Assembly: GCA_036522615.1 (NCBI GenBank)
Contig: DATDFN010000250.1
Coordinates: 1-12,440, forward strand
Length of the DNA stretch: 12,440 bases
From: JAJPJQ01 sp036522615
Lineage (GTDB): Bacteria > Desulfobacterota > Binatia > UBA9968
Direction: 5' to 3'
This document shows positions 1-8,830 of the stretch, piece after piece; position 1 is the first letter of the stretch; each line of letters starts with the position of its first letter. Under the pieces are notes generated by a model that was not told the DNA's origin, made no database searches, and was given only the letters and a program-made list of their open reading frames with translations. Position numbers and translations under genes: made by a program.

Positions 1-590
1 CGTCCCGGTTTGATGAACTTCTCCGCGCCGTCGACGACGCCGCGGAGCACGCGGCCGGCCGCGCTCAGCGCATTCACTTCGAGCGCAGTTTTTTTGAGCC
101 GCATCGGCTCGAACAGCGCGTCCTCGTCGATCCATCGGACATCGGGCAGCGCGCGACGCATCTCTTCAAGCTGCGGCAGCGGAAAGCCGCGGCCGGAATC
201 GACGAGCCCGATGCGGGCCTTGGCGAGTCCCTTCTCTTTGACTAATTCCGCGCCCGCGCCGCCGACCTGGTTCGACGCCCGCACGTCGTCGACCCACGTG
301 AGCGTCTTCGCGAAGGGAATATCGCGGCTGCCGATGTTGAGCAGGAGCGAAAGCGCGCCGTCGCGCGGCACGACGGCGATGCCGCCGCGGACTTTGGGAA
401 AATAATTCGTCAAATAGCAGAGATCCGCGAACGAATAATTGTCGCCGTAGATCACGAGCGCGTCCAGGCCGCTATCCGCCATCGCCTTCCGCGCCGCCGC
501 GAGACGCGACTCGAATTCCGCCCGCGGAGCCGCCTTCGGGTCCCAGGTGGAGCAGCCTCTTTTGAGAACGGAGTGGCGTCCGAAGATCAT
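1..590 (-). CDS. M24-family metallopeptidase-like protein (Xaa-Pro aminopeptidase / creatinase superfamily), N-terminal part
   Basis: Only the first 196 residues lie in the window; the gene runs off the left edge. I translated it by hand from ATG at 590-588. It begins MIFGRHSVLKRG and shows the Creatinase_N fold pattern: an SRLAAARKAMADSGLDALVIYGD segment broken here as SRLAAARKAM / ADSGLDALVI, then CYLTNYFP, then IAVVPRDGALSLLL. Near residue 170 comes MRLKKTALEVNALSAAGRV, the usual helix that opens the M24 catalytic domain, followed by FIKPG. The metal ligands would lie beyond the edge, so catalytic competence cannot be judged. The start is supported by AAGGAG placed 7 nt upstream, inside the end of the preceding gene, with a 4-nt intergenic gap. 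It is the fourth gene of the minus-strand operon and a paralogue of the M24 protein just before it. The two could form a heteromeric pita-bread enzyme, but that is inference. Confidence 0.85.
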   Translation of the reverse strand, partial: MIFGRHSVLKRGCSTWDPKAAPRAEFESRLAAARKAMADSGLDALVIYGDNYSFADLCYLTNYFPKVRGGIAVVPRDGALSLLLNIGSRDIPFAKTLTWVDDVRASNQVGGAGAELVKEKGLAKARIGLVDSGRGFPLPQLEEMRRALPDVRWIDEDALFEPMRLKKTALEVNALSAAGRVLRGVVDGAEKFIKPG

Positions 591-594
591 CGCG

Positions 595-1704
595 TCACTC
601 CTTTATATAGAGATCCCAAGACGAGCGCGTCATCGGCTCGGCCTGCGCCGCGGTCATGACGACGGTATCGCCTAGCGTCATGTAGCCGGTCTCCGGCAGA
701 TACTGGTTCGGATGTACGATGAAGGTCATGCCTTCCTCCAGCCGCGTATCGTTGCCGTCTTCCAGATTTCCCGGCGCGGATGAGCCGCAGCCGAGTCCGT
801 GGCCGCGCACGCGCATGAAGGGCGGCCTGCAGTATTTTTCGTAGCCGGCTTCGATCAACGCGCCGTTGATCGCGGCGGCGACGCCGCTCGCCGGCGCGCC
901 GGTCTTCGCGGCGTCCATGCCCAATTGCATCGCGGTTTTGAGCAGCGCGTATTTTTCCTGCACGACCGGCGCCGGCCGGCCGAGAACCACCGTGCGGCAG
1001 ATCTGCACGAACAGCCCGCCGACGCACGGCGTGATCTCGCCGATGATGATGTCGCCTTGCTGCACGACGCGGTCCGTCGGCGGATGGAGCGCGTTGTTGT
1101 GGTGGTGCGCGACGACCATGCCGAAGTTGTCCTCGGCGCCGAGCGCGCGCATGCGGTACTCGACGATCGCCGCGAGCTCGTATTCTTTGAGGCCGGGCCG
1201 CGCCTCCTCGTGCAGCGACCGGACGCCGGCGTCGGCGATGGCGGCGGCTTTGCGCAGCCTTTCGAGCTCGAATTCCGTCTTCCGGCGCGCGATGTTTTCG
1301 ATGATATCTTTCGCGTTGACCGGCTTTTGCGAAAGCGCTTTCACAATATCGTCGTGCAAAGCGACGTGCATCGATTCGCGGCCGATCAAACCGACCTTAC
1401 CGGAGAGCTTCGGCACCAGGCTCCAGAATTCTTTGAACGGCCGGACATCCTGCACCCATGACTCGTCCTTCGCGCGCGGGATGTCCCACGCGGGCGTGAC
1501 GAAAAGCACCGGGTCGCTCTCGACCGGAAACACCAGCATCGTTTCCGGCCCGACGCCGATGAAATCCGTCAGGTAGGCGACGTAATTCATGCGCAAGAAA
1601 TTATGGCGTCCGGCATCGAAGATCAGCAGCGTATCGATGCCCTGCTCGCGGATCGCCTGCCTGACTTTCGCGGCGCGCCTCTTGTATTCCTGTTCGCCGT
1701 TCAT
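595..1704 (-). CDS. Creatinase-like M24 protein with a degenerate metal site
   Basis: This 369-residue protein has a Creatinase_N-like domain (about 1-135) and an M24 pita-bread domain (about 145-360). In M24 peptidases five residues bind two metals: Asp, Asp, His, Glu, Glu. Here the equivalent positions read Glu223 (in GEITP), Gln234 (in FVQICRT), His302 (in RGHGLG), His331 (in IVHPNQY) and Gly345 (in TLGDTVV), so only the His is intact. His207 (ALHPPTDR) matches the proton-shuttle His, which is the catalytic His of metal-independent creatinase. It is therefore more likely a creatinase-type C-N hydrolase or a non-metal enzyme than an aminopeptidase. The start at ATG 1704 follows a GGGGGAG site and lies 8 nt after the hydantoinase gene. 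A longer frame runs upstream in the same phase but overlaps hyuB and is not protein-like there. The substrate is unknown. Fold is sure; function is inferred. Confidence 0.88.
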   Translation of the reverse strand: MNGEQEYKRRAAKVRQAIREQGIDTLLIFDAGRHNFLRMNYVAYLTDFIGVGPETMLVFPVESDPVLFVTPAWDIPRAKDESWVQDVRPFKEFWSLVPKLSGKVGLIGRESMHVALHDDIVKALSQKPVNAKDIIENIARRKTEFELERLRKAAAIADAGVRSLHEEARPGLKEYELAAIVEYRMRALGAEDNFGMVVAHHHNNALHPPTDRVVQQGDIIIGEITPCVGGLFVQICRTVVLGRPAPVVQEKYALLKTAMQLGMDAAKTGAPASGVAAAINGALIEAGYEKYCRPPFMRVRGHGLGCGSSAPGNLEDGNDTRLEEGMTFIVHPNQYLPETGYMTLGDTVVMTAAQAEPMTRSSWDLYIKE

Positions 1705-1712
1705 GGCTCCCC

Positions 1713-3365
1713 CTAATCCGCCGCCGGCATGTAGCCGAGCGAGCGGTCGCGCTCCATCGATTCGCGCGGTCTCTGCGTGGAACAGCCGAAGCCGCCGCCT
1801 CCGGCGGTGAAGAAAGTCACGCTGCCGTCTTTCTTGAGCGGCAGGTTCGGCCGCTTGGTCATCCAGGCGCCCGCGTCCTCGGGCGATTGCTTGACGAGCG
1901 CTTTCGCCGGGGCGCCGCCGTCGCCGCCGAAAAGCCCCCAGGGCGGCGTGCGCGTCCGCTCGACGTTGATGTTGACCATGCAATCGCACAGCGTCTTCAC
2001 CGTGATCTCGATGCCGAGGCCGCCGCGGAATTTTCCCGCGCCGCCGCTGCCTTCGCGGAGCCGGTGCTGCTCGACGAGCACGGGATAATAGAGCTCCTGC
2101 AGCTCGACGGGCGCGTTCTGTACATCCCCCTGGCACATCGATACGGTGGCGTTTTGGCCGTCTTCGCTTGCGCGCGCGCCCCAGCCGCCGCCCATGATCG
2201 TCTGGCACAGATAGCGCCTGCCGGTGCGCGGGTCGTTGCCGAAGAACGCGTAGCCGCCCATGTCGCCTTTGTGGCCGGCGGCGATTTTATCCGGCAAGGC
2301 CGGCGCGAGCGCTTTGAAAATGAGATCGATCACCGTCGGCAGCGTGCGGCTCCAGTTGCCCACCGGCGCCGGCGGCGTGGCGCTCAAAATTTTCCCCGGC
2401 GGTATGACAACCTTCAGCGCGCGAAAGCAGCCCTCGTCGATCGGCGAGAAGGGGCTCACCAGACACTTGAAAGCGACGCGCGCCGCCGCGACCGCGCCCG
2501 ACTCTCCCGAATTGATCGAGCCGGGCACCTGGCCGCTGATCTCCGAAAAGTCGATGGTCATTTCATCGCTCTCGACGATCACCTTCACCTTGAGCGGCAC
2601 CGGCCGGTTGAGATCGACGCCGTCGCTGTCGAAGAGCGCTTCGGCTTCATAGATGCCGGGCTTGATGCGCGCGACCTGCCGGCGCGCGAGCGCCTCGGAC
2701 TGATCGCCGATGGCGGCGACGCAGCGCAGGAAGACATCGAGGCCGTAGCGGCCGACAAGCTCCGCCAACCCGCGCTCGCCGACGCGGCAGGCGGCGATCT
2801 GCGCGCGCAGGTCGCCGAGGCAGCTCTCGGCGAAGCGCACGTTGTCCGAAATCAATTGGAAGAGATCGCGGTTGGGCTCTTCGCCGCGGTAGAGCCGGAG
2901 CGAGCGGAACTGCAGCCCTTCCTCGTAAATTTCCCGCGTGCCGCTGTAGCCGAAGCCGACGCGCGTGCCGCCGATGTCGATCCAGTGCGCGCGCACGGCG
3001 AGAAACGCGACTAATTCGCCGCGGTGAAAAAACGGCGTGTAGACGACGACGTTGTTCAAATGCTGGCCGCAGACGTAGGGATGATTCATGATCAGCACGT
3101 CGCCGGGCTGGAAGCCGTCGCGGCCGTGTCTGCGCACGCCGTCGACGATCGCCGGCCCCAGGTCCGCGAGAAAGATCGGCAGCGCGCCGAAGTTCTGCGA
3201 GAGAATGTTGCCGTCGGGATCGACGATGCCCACGCAGTAGTCGCGGACCTCGTAGATCATCATGTTGTACGAGGTCTTGCGCAGCACCGTCGCCATCTCG
3301 TTGGCGATGTGCGCGAGGCCGCTGCGCACGACCTCGACGGTGATGGGATTGAATTCCGCCGGCAT
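1713..3365 (-). CDS. hyuB: Hydantoinase B / oxoprolinase family protein (HyuB-like subunit)
   Basis: The 550-residue product is full length for the HyuB family, whose members run about 500-600 residues. Family hallmarks visible are the opening FNPITVEVVRSGLAHIANEM, RKTSYNMMIYEVRDYCVGIVD shown here as two parts (RKTSYNMM, DYCVGIVDPDG), GDVLIMNHPY with GQHLNNVVVYTPFF, RAHWIDIGG in the metal-site region, SGQVPGSINSG, and a glycine-rich tail TAGGGGFG. Relatives are the B subunits of N-methylhydantoinase, acetone and acetophenone carboxylases, and the oxoprolinase C-terminal half. They normally need an A subunit (HyuA, an actin-like ATPase) to open cyclic amides with ATP. No hyuA is in the window; it may lie beyond the left edge. 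The ATG directly follows the nitroreductase stop (TAGATG) without a strong ribosome site of its own, so translation is probably coupled. It is the second gene of the operon. Family assignment is firm; the substrate is not known. Confidence 0.93.
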   Translation of the reverse strand: MPAEFNPITVEVVRSGLAHIANEMATVLRKTSYNMMIYEVRDYCVGIVDPDGNILSQNFGALPIFLADLGPAIVDGVRRHGRDGFQPGDVLIMNHPYVCGQHLNNVVVYTPFFHRGELVAFLAVRAHWIDIGGTRVGFGYSGTREIYEEGLQFRSLRLYRGEEPNRDLFQLISDNVRFAESCLGDLRAQIAACRVGERGLAELVGRYGLDVFLRCVAAIGDQSEALARRQVARIKPGIYEAEALFDSDGVDLNRPVPLKVKVIVESDEMTIDFSEISGQVPGSINSGESGAVAAARVAFKCLVSPFSPIDEGCFRALKVVIPPGKILSATPPAPVGNWSRTLPTVIDLIFKALAPALPDKIAAGHKGDMGGYAFFGNDPRTGRRYLCQTIMGGGWGARASEDGQNATVSMCQGDVQNAPVELQELYYPVLVEQHRLREGSGGAGKFRGGLGIEITVKTLCDCMVNINVERTRTPPWGLFGGDGGAPAKALVKQSPEDAGAWMTKRPNLPLKKDGSVTFFTAGGGGFGCSTQRPRESMERDRSLGYMPAAD

Positions 3366-4148
3366 CTATTTCTTTTCGTCCGCGGTCACCGCGCGCGAGG
3401 CGGAATGGATCGGCACGGTCGCTTCGCGCAGCGAATAGAGATACTTGATCACGTCTTCGTTCGACATGTACTTGCTCATGTCGTAGCGCTCGCGGTGCAC
3501 GATCTGCTCGAGCGGCCGGCGCACGCCTTCGTGGGCGGGAACGTCGGGGTAGCCGATCGGGATGATGAGATAGAGCTTCAGCAGGTCGGGAACGCCGAGA
3601 ACGCGCTTGTGCGGCTCTTCGACGTGGATCGACACCCATTCGGAGGTGAGTCCGAGCGACGCGACCGCAAGGTGAATCAGGAACGAGGCGTTGGCGAGGC
3701 CATCGGTCAAATGCGATTGGTCGCGGCCGAAGGTGTGCGCGCCCATGACCGTGCCCCACTGCCGCCGGCCGTCGCCGAGGACGACGATCACGGCCGGCGC
3801 TTGATGCCAGTTGGCCTTCGCCTTATTGAACCGCAGCGATTCGTGCGGGTCGTTCTTCACTTGGTAGGAGGGATGGCGCAGGTTATACTCGCGCTGCTGC
3901 TCCATCCAGAAAATGAAGTCCGTATTGTATTCGGAATACGCGTCGCGTAGATCCTTTTTGATCTTGGGATCGGTGACGACGACAAACTCCCAGGGCTGGG
4001 AGTTCGCTCCCGACATCGCCCAGCGGGCGACCTCGAGAATCTTGTTGATGGTGTCTTCCGGGATCGGATCGGGACGGAACTTGCGCACGCTCATGCGCGT
4101 CTTCACGAGCTTGAGCAGCGTGTCGTAGGTTTGGCTGTTATCGCCCAT
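3366..4148 (-). CDS. Nitroreductase-family FMN-dependent oxidoreductase
   Basis: The 260-residue protein belongs to the nitroreductase fold. RMSVRKFRPDPIP (residues 18-30) is the FMN-phosphate-binding start of the domain, SGANSQPWEF (46-55) is the second FMN-contact segment, and LIIPIGYPD (about 193-201) is the third hallmark. It is longer than the usual 180-220 residues because of an insert around 75-130 rich in aromatic and charged residues (FWMEQQREYNL). Such proteins reduce nitro groups, quinones or unsaturated rings with NAD(P)H, usually as soluble dimers. ATG 4148 was chosen because GGAGGAG lies 3 nt upstream; an in-frame TTG at 4160 falls inside that ribosome site and is rejected. It is the first gene of the operon, with zero spacing to hyuB, so its natural substrate may be a heterocycle that later steps open. 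That link is inference. Confidence 0.92.
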   Translation of the reverse strand: MGDNSQTYDTLLKLVKTRMSVRKFRPDPIPEDTINKILEVARWAMSGANSQPWEFVVVTDPKIKKDLRDAYSEYNTDFIFWMEQQREYNLRHPSYQVKNDPHESLRFNKAKANWHQAPAVIVVLGDGRRQWGTVMGAHTFGRDQSHLTDGLANASFLIHLAVASLGLTSEWVSIHVEEPHKRVLGVPDLLKLYLIIPIGYPDVPAHEGVRRPLEQIVHRERYDMSKYMSNEDVIKYLYSLREATVPIHSASRAVTADEKK

Positions 4149-4165
4149 TAGCTCCTCCAATAGTC

Positions 4166-4212
4166 AGCGCGCGCCGAACGGGAATCGGCACTACGGATTC
4201 ACGGCGCGCGCT
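4166..4212 (-). promoter_or_regulatory. Inverted repeat in the leader of the nitroreductase-hyuB operon
   Basis: AGCGCGCGCCG at 4166-4176 is repeated perfectly as its complement at 4202-4212, with a 25-nt centre. The pair lies about 18 bp upstream of the first start codon in the operon. It could be an operator or a stable leader hairpin that affects translation. There is no T-run, so it is not a classical terminator. The rest of the 197-bp gap shows no convincing -35/-10 pair. Confidence 0.5.
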
Positions 4213-4320
4213 TACCATATCGGCGCAGCGATAAGCGGTCAAGTTTCAACGGATGAGAACGGAAATGTAGTTGAGGCGGCCGCGGGGAGTCCCTACGAAA
4301 ATTTCACAGCGAATCGCTAA

Positions 4321-4335
4321 CGATCTCGTAGATCG
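4321..4335 (-). terminator. Possible weak terminator hairpin after the membrane-protein gene
   Basis: CGATCT-CGT-AGATCG is a perfect 6-bp stem with a 3-nt loop, starting about 10 nt past the stop of the minus-strand membrane gene. A second small dyad (AGCGA-A-TCGCT) and then a short T stretch follow in the direction of transcription. The T-run is not immediate, so this is a weak call. Confidence 0.3.
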
Positions 4336-4345
4336 CGACGGCTTG

Positions 4346-4768
4346 TCAGCCCGCCGGACGGGTTTGCATCGCGCTACCGGTGCGTGACGGTTCGCCTCCG
4401 GACGTCAGCAGATACCAGATGACGATCAGCGGAACCAACATCGAAAGCAGCAGGCGAACAATGAGCTCGCCTTGGATCAAGACGCTCGCCGCCAGCAGCA
4501 GATTGAGCACGGCGGCGGTCCATCCGGCTCCGCGCGCCCAGGCGCGTCCGGTCCATAAGCCGAAGGCGAACAGTACGTACAGAGCGGCGATCGCCGCGAC
4601 GAGCGCGCCTCTCGCGAACGCCACCATCCCGATGACCGGCAAAAGCACGATTCCTCGCCCCATGAGATCACTGCCGATCTGGAACCAGCCCATGGCGCGC
4701 AAAACGCCGAAGGCGGCCTGCGCGACGGAAAGAACCGCGACTACTTTCGTGTCGAATCCGCGGCGCAT
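4346..4768 (-). CDS. Small multi-pass membrane protein of unknown function
   Basis: I do not recognise a named family. The 140-residue product is strongly hydrophobic, with likely membrane spans at about 8-28, 39-72 (one long stretch, possibly two spans), 82-99 and 102-122, and a polar C-terminal tail of about 18 residues. The segment LYVLFAFGLWTGRAWARGAGW resembles small four-helix membrane proteins annotated only as hypothetical or DUF-type. The start codon at 4768 is supported by AGGAGG five nt upstream. The next gene upstream on the same strand, a STAS-like protein, ends 133 bp away, so co-transcription is possible but not shown. No charged pore motif, enzyme signature or cysteine pair is visible. 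Being a real gene is well supported by the ribosome site and coherent hydrophobicity; the function is open. Confidence 0.75.
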   Translation of the reverse strand: MRRGFDTKVVAVLSVAQAAFGVLRAMGWFQIGSDLMGRGIVLLPVIGMVAFARGALVAAIAALYVLFAFGLWTGRAWARGAGWTAAVLNLLLAASVLIQGELIVRLLLSMLVPLIVIWYLLTSGGEPSRTGSAMQTRPAG

Positions 4769-4901
4769 GAACGCCTCCTATTCTTCCGGCACGTTCCCGA
4801 TACGGTCGCTGGTCGACCTCTCTACTTCAATTCGAGCAGCGCGGCAAGCCCAAATAGCAGACGAGAATGGAGAACGACGATAGAGAAAAGGTGGGGCCGT
4901 G

Positions 4902-5297
4902 TCAGTAGTTCCAGTCTCTCAACAGCCAGTCCAGAGCGACGCCGAAGTCGTAGAACGCGCGGATTTTCACACCTTGATTCGATCCCGCCGAGGCGACGAC
5001 CATCAATTGCCCGTACTGGTCGATATCGCGGCCGCACACGAGCGCGATCTTATTGTCGATCCCCAGGCGGCTTTCGAGCAGGCCTTTGAGGATAGCGCCT
5101 GTGCCGGAAGCGTCGGCATTCCAGCTCGCCTCACGCAAGTCGAGAAGCGCGGGCTCTCTCAGCACCGGGAATGCGCTTGCGAATTGGCAGAGAATTCCGT
5201 GGAAGTCCGCGATCTCCAGCTTTCCGCGCGCCGTTGCCCGCATGTACAGCTTTCCACTGTCCGACCAGACCAGTCGAATTTCCAAATCCACGGCCAT
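4902..5297 (-). CDS. STAS / SpoIIAA-like domain protein
   Basis: The 131-residue cytosolic protein reads like a single STAS or SpoIIAA-like domain. It has alternating strands and helices, a central LLDLREAS strand (51-58), an ADASGTGA segment (61-68) that recalls the DSSG phosphoacceptor loop of anti-sigma-factor antagonists (Ser64 here), a KIALVCGRD strand (83-91), and a C-terminal FYDFGVALDWLL helix typical of SpoIIAA-like proteins. Such proteins act as phosphorylation-controlled partners or as sensory add-ons. No anti-sigma kinase is nearby. The ATG at 5297 is preceded by GAGGAG 5 nt upstream. It is transcribed away from the FhlA-like regulator across a shared 340-bp region, so the two may be co-regulated. 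The fold call is by pattern only; whether Ser64 is phosphorylated is unknown. Confidence 0.7.
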   Translation of the reverse strand: MAVDLEIRLVWSDSGKLYMRATARGKLEIADFHGILCQFASAFPVLREPALLDLREASWNADASGTGAILKGLLESRLGIDNKIALVCGRDIDQYGQLMVVASAGSNQGVKIRAFYDFGVALDWLLRDWNY

Positions 5298-5637
5298 AAG
5301 GCTCCTCGCAAGACTAGTTATGAAACGGCCGCGCCGGGAAATGCGTCCGGAGCGACTTCCGCGCGCAGAATGGTGACTTAATTGAAGCGGCTTATCGGGG
5401 CGGATTTTGACGCTGTAGCGCGGTCGCTGACATCAGCCATTCACGGTCTCATGCGAGGTATATATAAGACCGCCGGCTTGGTGGCGTCTTGACATTCGAC
5501 GCCAATCGATTGACAGTTTGTATCGTACCTCGCCTGCGCCTCGTCTCTATACGCAAGCTGATCGCCGGACACGACGAACAACCCTGGCGCATTTCGGTTC
5601 CGGGGCGGCTTTGATATAGTGGTGGCTTGGTCTCGTT
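5298..5637. promoter_or_regulatory. Divergent intergenic region between the STAS-like gene and the sigma-54 activator gene
   Basis: This 340-bp stretch has no credible gene. It contains two TTGACA hexamers (5489-5494 and 5510-5515), neither with a good -10 at proper spacing, a 10-bp palindrome CAATCGATTG (5503-5512) between them, an AT-rich TATATATAAG stretch near 5459-5469, and an 8-bp inverted pair (GCGAGGTA near 5454, TACCTCGC near 5526). TATAGT at about 5613, with TTTCGG 17 nt upstream, is a weak promoter candidate for the regulator. These suggest regulation but none is decisive. Confidence 0.5.
5503..5512. promoter_or_regulatory. Palindrome CAATCGATTG, possible operator
   Basis: This perfect 10-bp dyad overlaps the second of two closely spaced TTGACA hexamers in the divergent region. 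A repressor or activator site is possible; by length alone it could also be chance. Confidence 0.3.
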
Positions 5638-7752
<2,115 letters not shown>

Positions 7753-7769
7753 CGCGCCGGCGATCCGGT

Positions 7770-8453
7770 TCACCCGATGGCCACGCCGCTTTTTAAGATC
7801 GCTTCGAAGTCGATGCCGAGCAGATCGCCGATGCGCTCGATCGTGATATCCGGCGCGGGGCAGCTTTCGACGAGCTTTCGATCCAGCGCATAGTGCCCCT
7901 GCCGCGGGAAGACGGTCGTGACGCGGCGGCCGTAGATTTTCTTCACGGCGGTGAGGATGCGGATCTTGTCGTCGATCAATACGTAGTGGTCCGCCGGGTA
8001 GCGCCGCTCCACATCCTCCAATTCGATTTCCTTGTGAATGTAGATGAGGACGTCGCCGTCGAAAGCTTCGTGCAATCCCGAGCGCCATACCTTGAGCGGC
8101 TGGAAAACGACGTCGCCGTCGGAAAGAATGACGGGCTTGCCGAATTTCTTCGCATGCGCGACGGCGTCGAGCGAATTGGGGAACAGGCGGTTGGCGAACG
8201 GATATTCCACAAAAAAGCGCGAGACGGTTAACAAGTGCGGGTCGCGCGGATAGTTCGCGCGGTAGAGCTGCAGCGCGCCGAGGTAGTCGGCATATCCCAC
8301 CTTGGTGCGCAGTTCCTCGAATAACGTCCAGTAGCGCTCCTGGCGCTCATGGCCGACTTCGCGCTCCAGATGGTTCTTGAGGTCGAGCGCGATATGGTCG
8401 TTGTCGAGCAGCGTGTTATCGACGTCGAAGAGAAAAACGATTTGCGGGCTCAT
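7770..8453 (-). CDS. HAD-superfamily hydrolase
   Basis: The 227-residue soluble protein carries the four HAD motifs. Motif I is DVDNTLLD (residues 10-17), with Asp10 the nucleophile and Asp12 the acid/base. Motif II is VILSDGD with Ser111. Motif III is probably Lys141 in YIHKE. Motif IV is VLIDDK with Asp161 and Asp162 for Mg2+. A helical cap lies between motifs I and II (about 18-95), the C1 position seen in phosphatases and haloacid dehalogenases. A phosphatase acting on a small phospho-compound is the default guess; the substrate cannot be told. The start at 8453 is supported by GGGAG 6 nt upstream. The gene converges on the sigma-54 activator, their stops being only 17 bp apart with no clear terminator between them. 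Confidence 0.88.
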   Translation of the reverse strand: MSPQIVFLFDVDNTLLDNDHIALDLKNHLEREVGHERQERYWTLFEELRTKVGYADYLGALQLYRANYPRDPHLLTVSRFFVEYPFANRLFPNSLDAVAHAKKFGKPVILSDGDVVFQPLKVWRSGLHEAFDGDVLIYIHKEIELEDVERRYPADHYVLIDDKIRILTAVKKIYGRRVTTVFPRQGHYALDRKLVESCPAPDITIERIGDLLGIDFEAILKSGVAIG

Positions 8454-8550
8454 GCGTCGCTCCCACGATGGTTGTTGACCGATGAGCCACCACCGGATGA
8501 ACGGCGGCCTTCATCAGCAATATCAGATGTAAGGCAAAGTCAAAACAACG

Positions 8551-8572
8551 AGCCTGCCGGCTTCGGCAAGCT
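8551..8572. repeat. Stem-loop with T-rich flanks
   Basis: AGC-C-TGCCG pairs with CGGCA-A-GCT around a GCTT loop, giving an 8-bp stem with one mismatch. On the plus strand it is followed by TTATTACG and on the minus strand by CGTTGTTTTG, so it could end transcripts from either side. No gene is read into it in this window. Confidence 0.4.
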
Positions 8573-8629
8573 TTATTACGATTTCATCTTTCCGAAATGT
8601 TGAAGGCGCCCGCCAACGCAGCGTAACTA

Positions 8630-8649
8630 AGCGCCGACATGTCGGCGCT
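8630..8649. repeat. 20-bp perfect palindrome
   Basis: AGCGCCGACA and its exact complement TGTCGGCGCT are joined without a gap. The core GCCGA-CATG-TCGGC (8633-8646) is the same dyad that occurs twice in tandem at 12070-12101. It may be an operator or a member of a dispersed intergenic palindrome family (REP-like). Confidence 0.6.
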
Positions 8650-8735
8650 CCGACGATAAATCGGCAGAGCTGCGCCCCTTCCTATTTTTTCAATATCCAC
8701 TTCGCGCTTTCCAAGTGCTTGGATCATCACCGTTT

Positions 8736-8760
8736 GCCGCAAGGCTGCGGCGTTTGTTTG
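8736..8760 (+). terminator. Terminator-like hairpin upstream of the SDR gene
   Basis: GCCGCA-AGGC-TGCGGC is a perfect 6-bp GC-rich stem with a 4-nt loop, followed by GTTTGTTTG. This has the form of an intrinsic terminator or attenuator on the plus strand, about 70 nt before the SDR start. No plus-strand gene precedes it, so it would end either an unseen RNA or act as a leader attenuator. Confidence 0.45.
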
Positions 8761-8830
8761 CCGTGGTATGACCTTTGCCTCTTCACACGCGTATTATTTC
8801 CTGTAGAACGATTCAGAGGAGGAACACCAT

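Larger units (their letters stand above)
8454..8830. other. Non-coding 377-bp region between divergent HAD and SDR genes
   Basis: I see no gene here: the open frames lack a ribosome site and protein-like content. The stretch is somewhat more AT-rich than the genes and holds three separate dyads (8551-8572, 8630-8649, 8736-8751), listed individually. The SDR start at its right end has a strong GAGGAGG ribosome site. No convincing -35/-10 or -24/-12 promoter was found by eye. Confidence 0.6.

Noticed and set aside
1705..2208. Upstream extension of the M24 frame giving a 537-residue protein
   Set aside because: The extra part overlaps hyuB in another frame, is arginine-rich low-complexity shadow sequence, and ATG 1704 has a good ribosome site and the conserved N terminus.
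1887..3014. Long plus-strand open frame (375 codons) opposite hyuB
   Set aside because: It is the antisense shadow of a well-supported gene in GC-rich DNA; its composition (Ala, Arg, Asp, His rich) is typical of such shadows and no domain is visible.
3024..3950. Plus-strand open frame (308 codons) opposite hyuB and nitroreductase
   Set aside because: It is antisense to two clear genes, lacks a ribosome site and has no recognisable motif.
4173..4189. GCCGA-N7-TCGGC half-sites as another copy of the 12070-12101 motif
   Set aside because: The spacer is 7 rather than 4 nt and such 5-mers are frequent in GC-rich DNA; it may simply be chance overlap with the longer inverted repeat.
5489..5515. 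Two TTGACA hexamers as -35 boxes
   Set aside because: Neither has a TATAAT-like hexamer 16-18 nt downstream, so no promoter is called from them.
8349..8603. Plus-strand 84-codon frame at the start of the HAD gene and into the gap
   Set aside because: It overlaps the HAD coding start antisense, has no ribosome site and no protein-like pattern.
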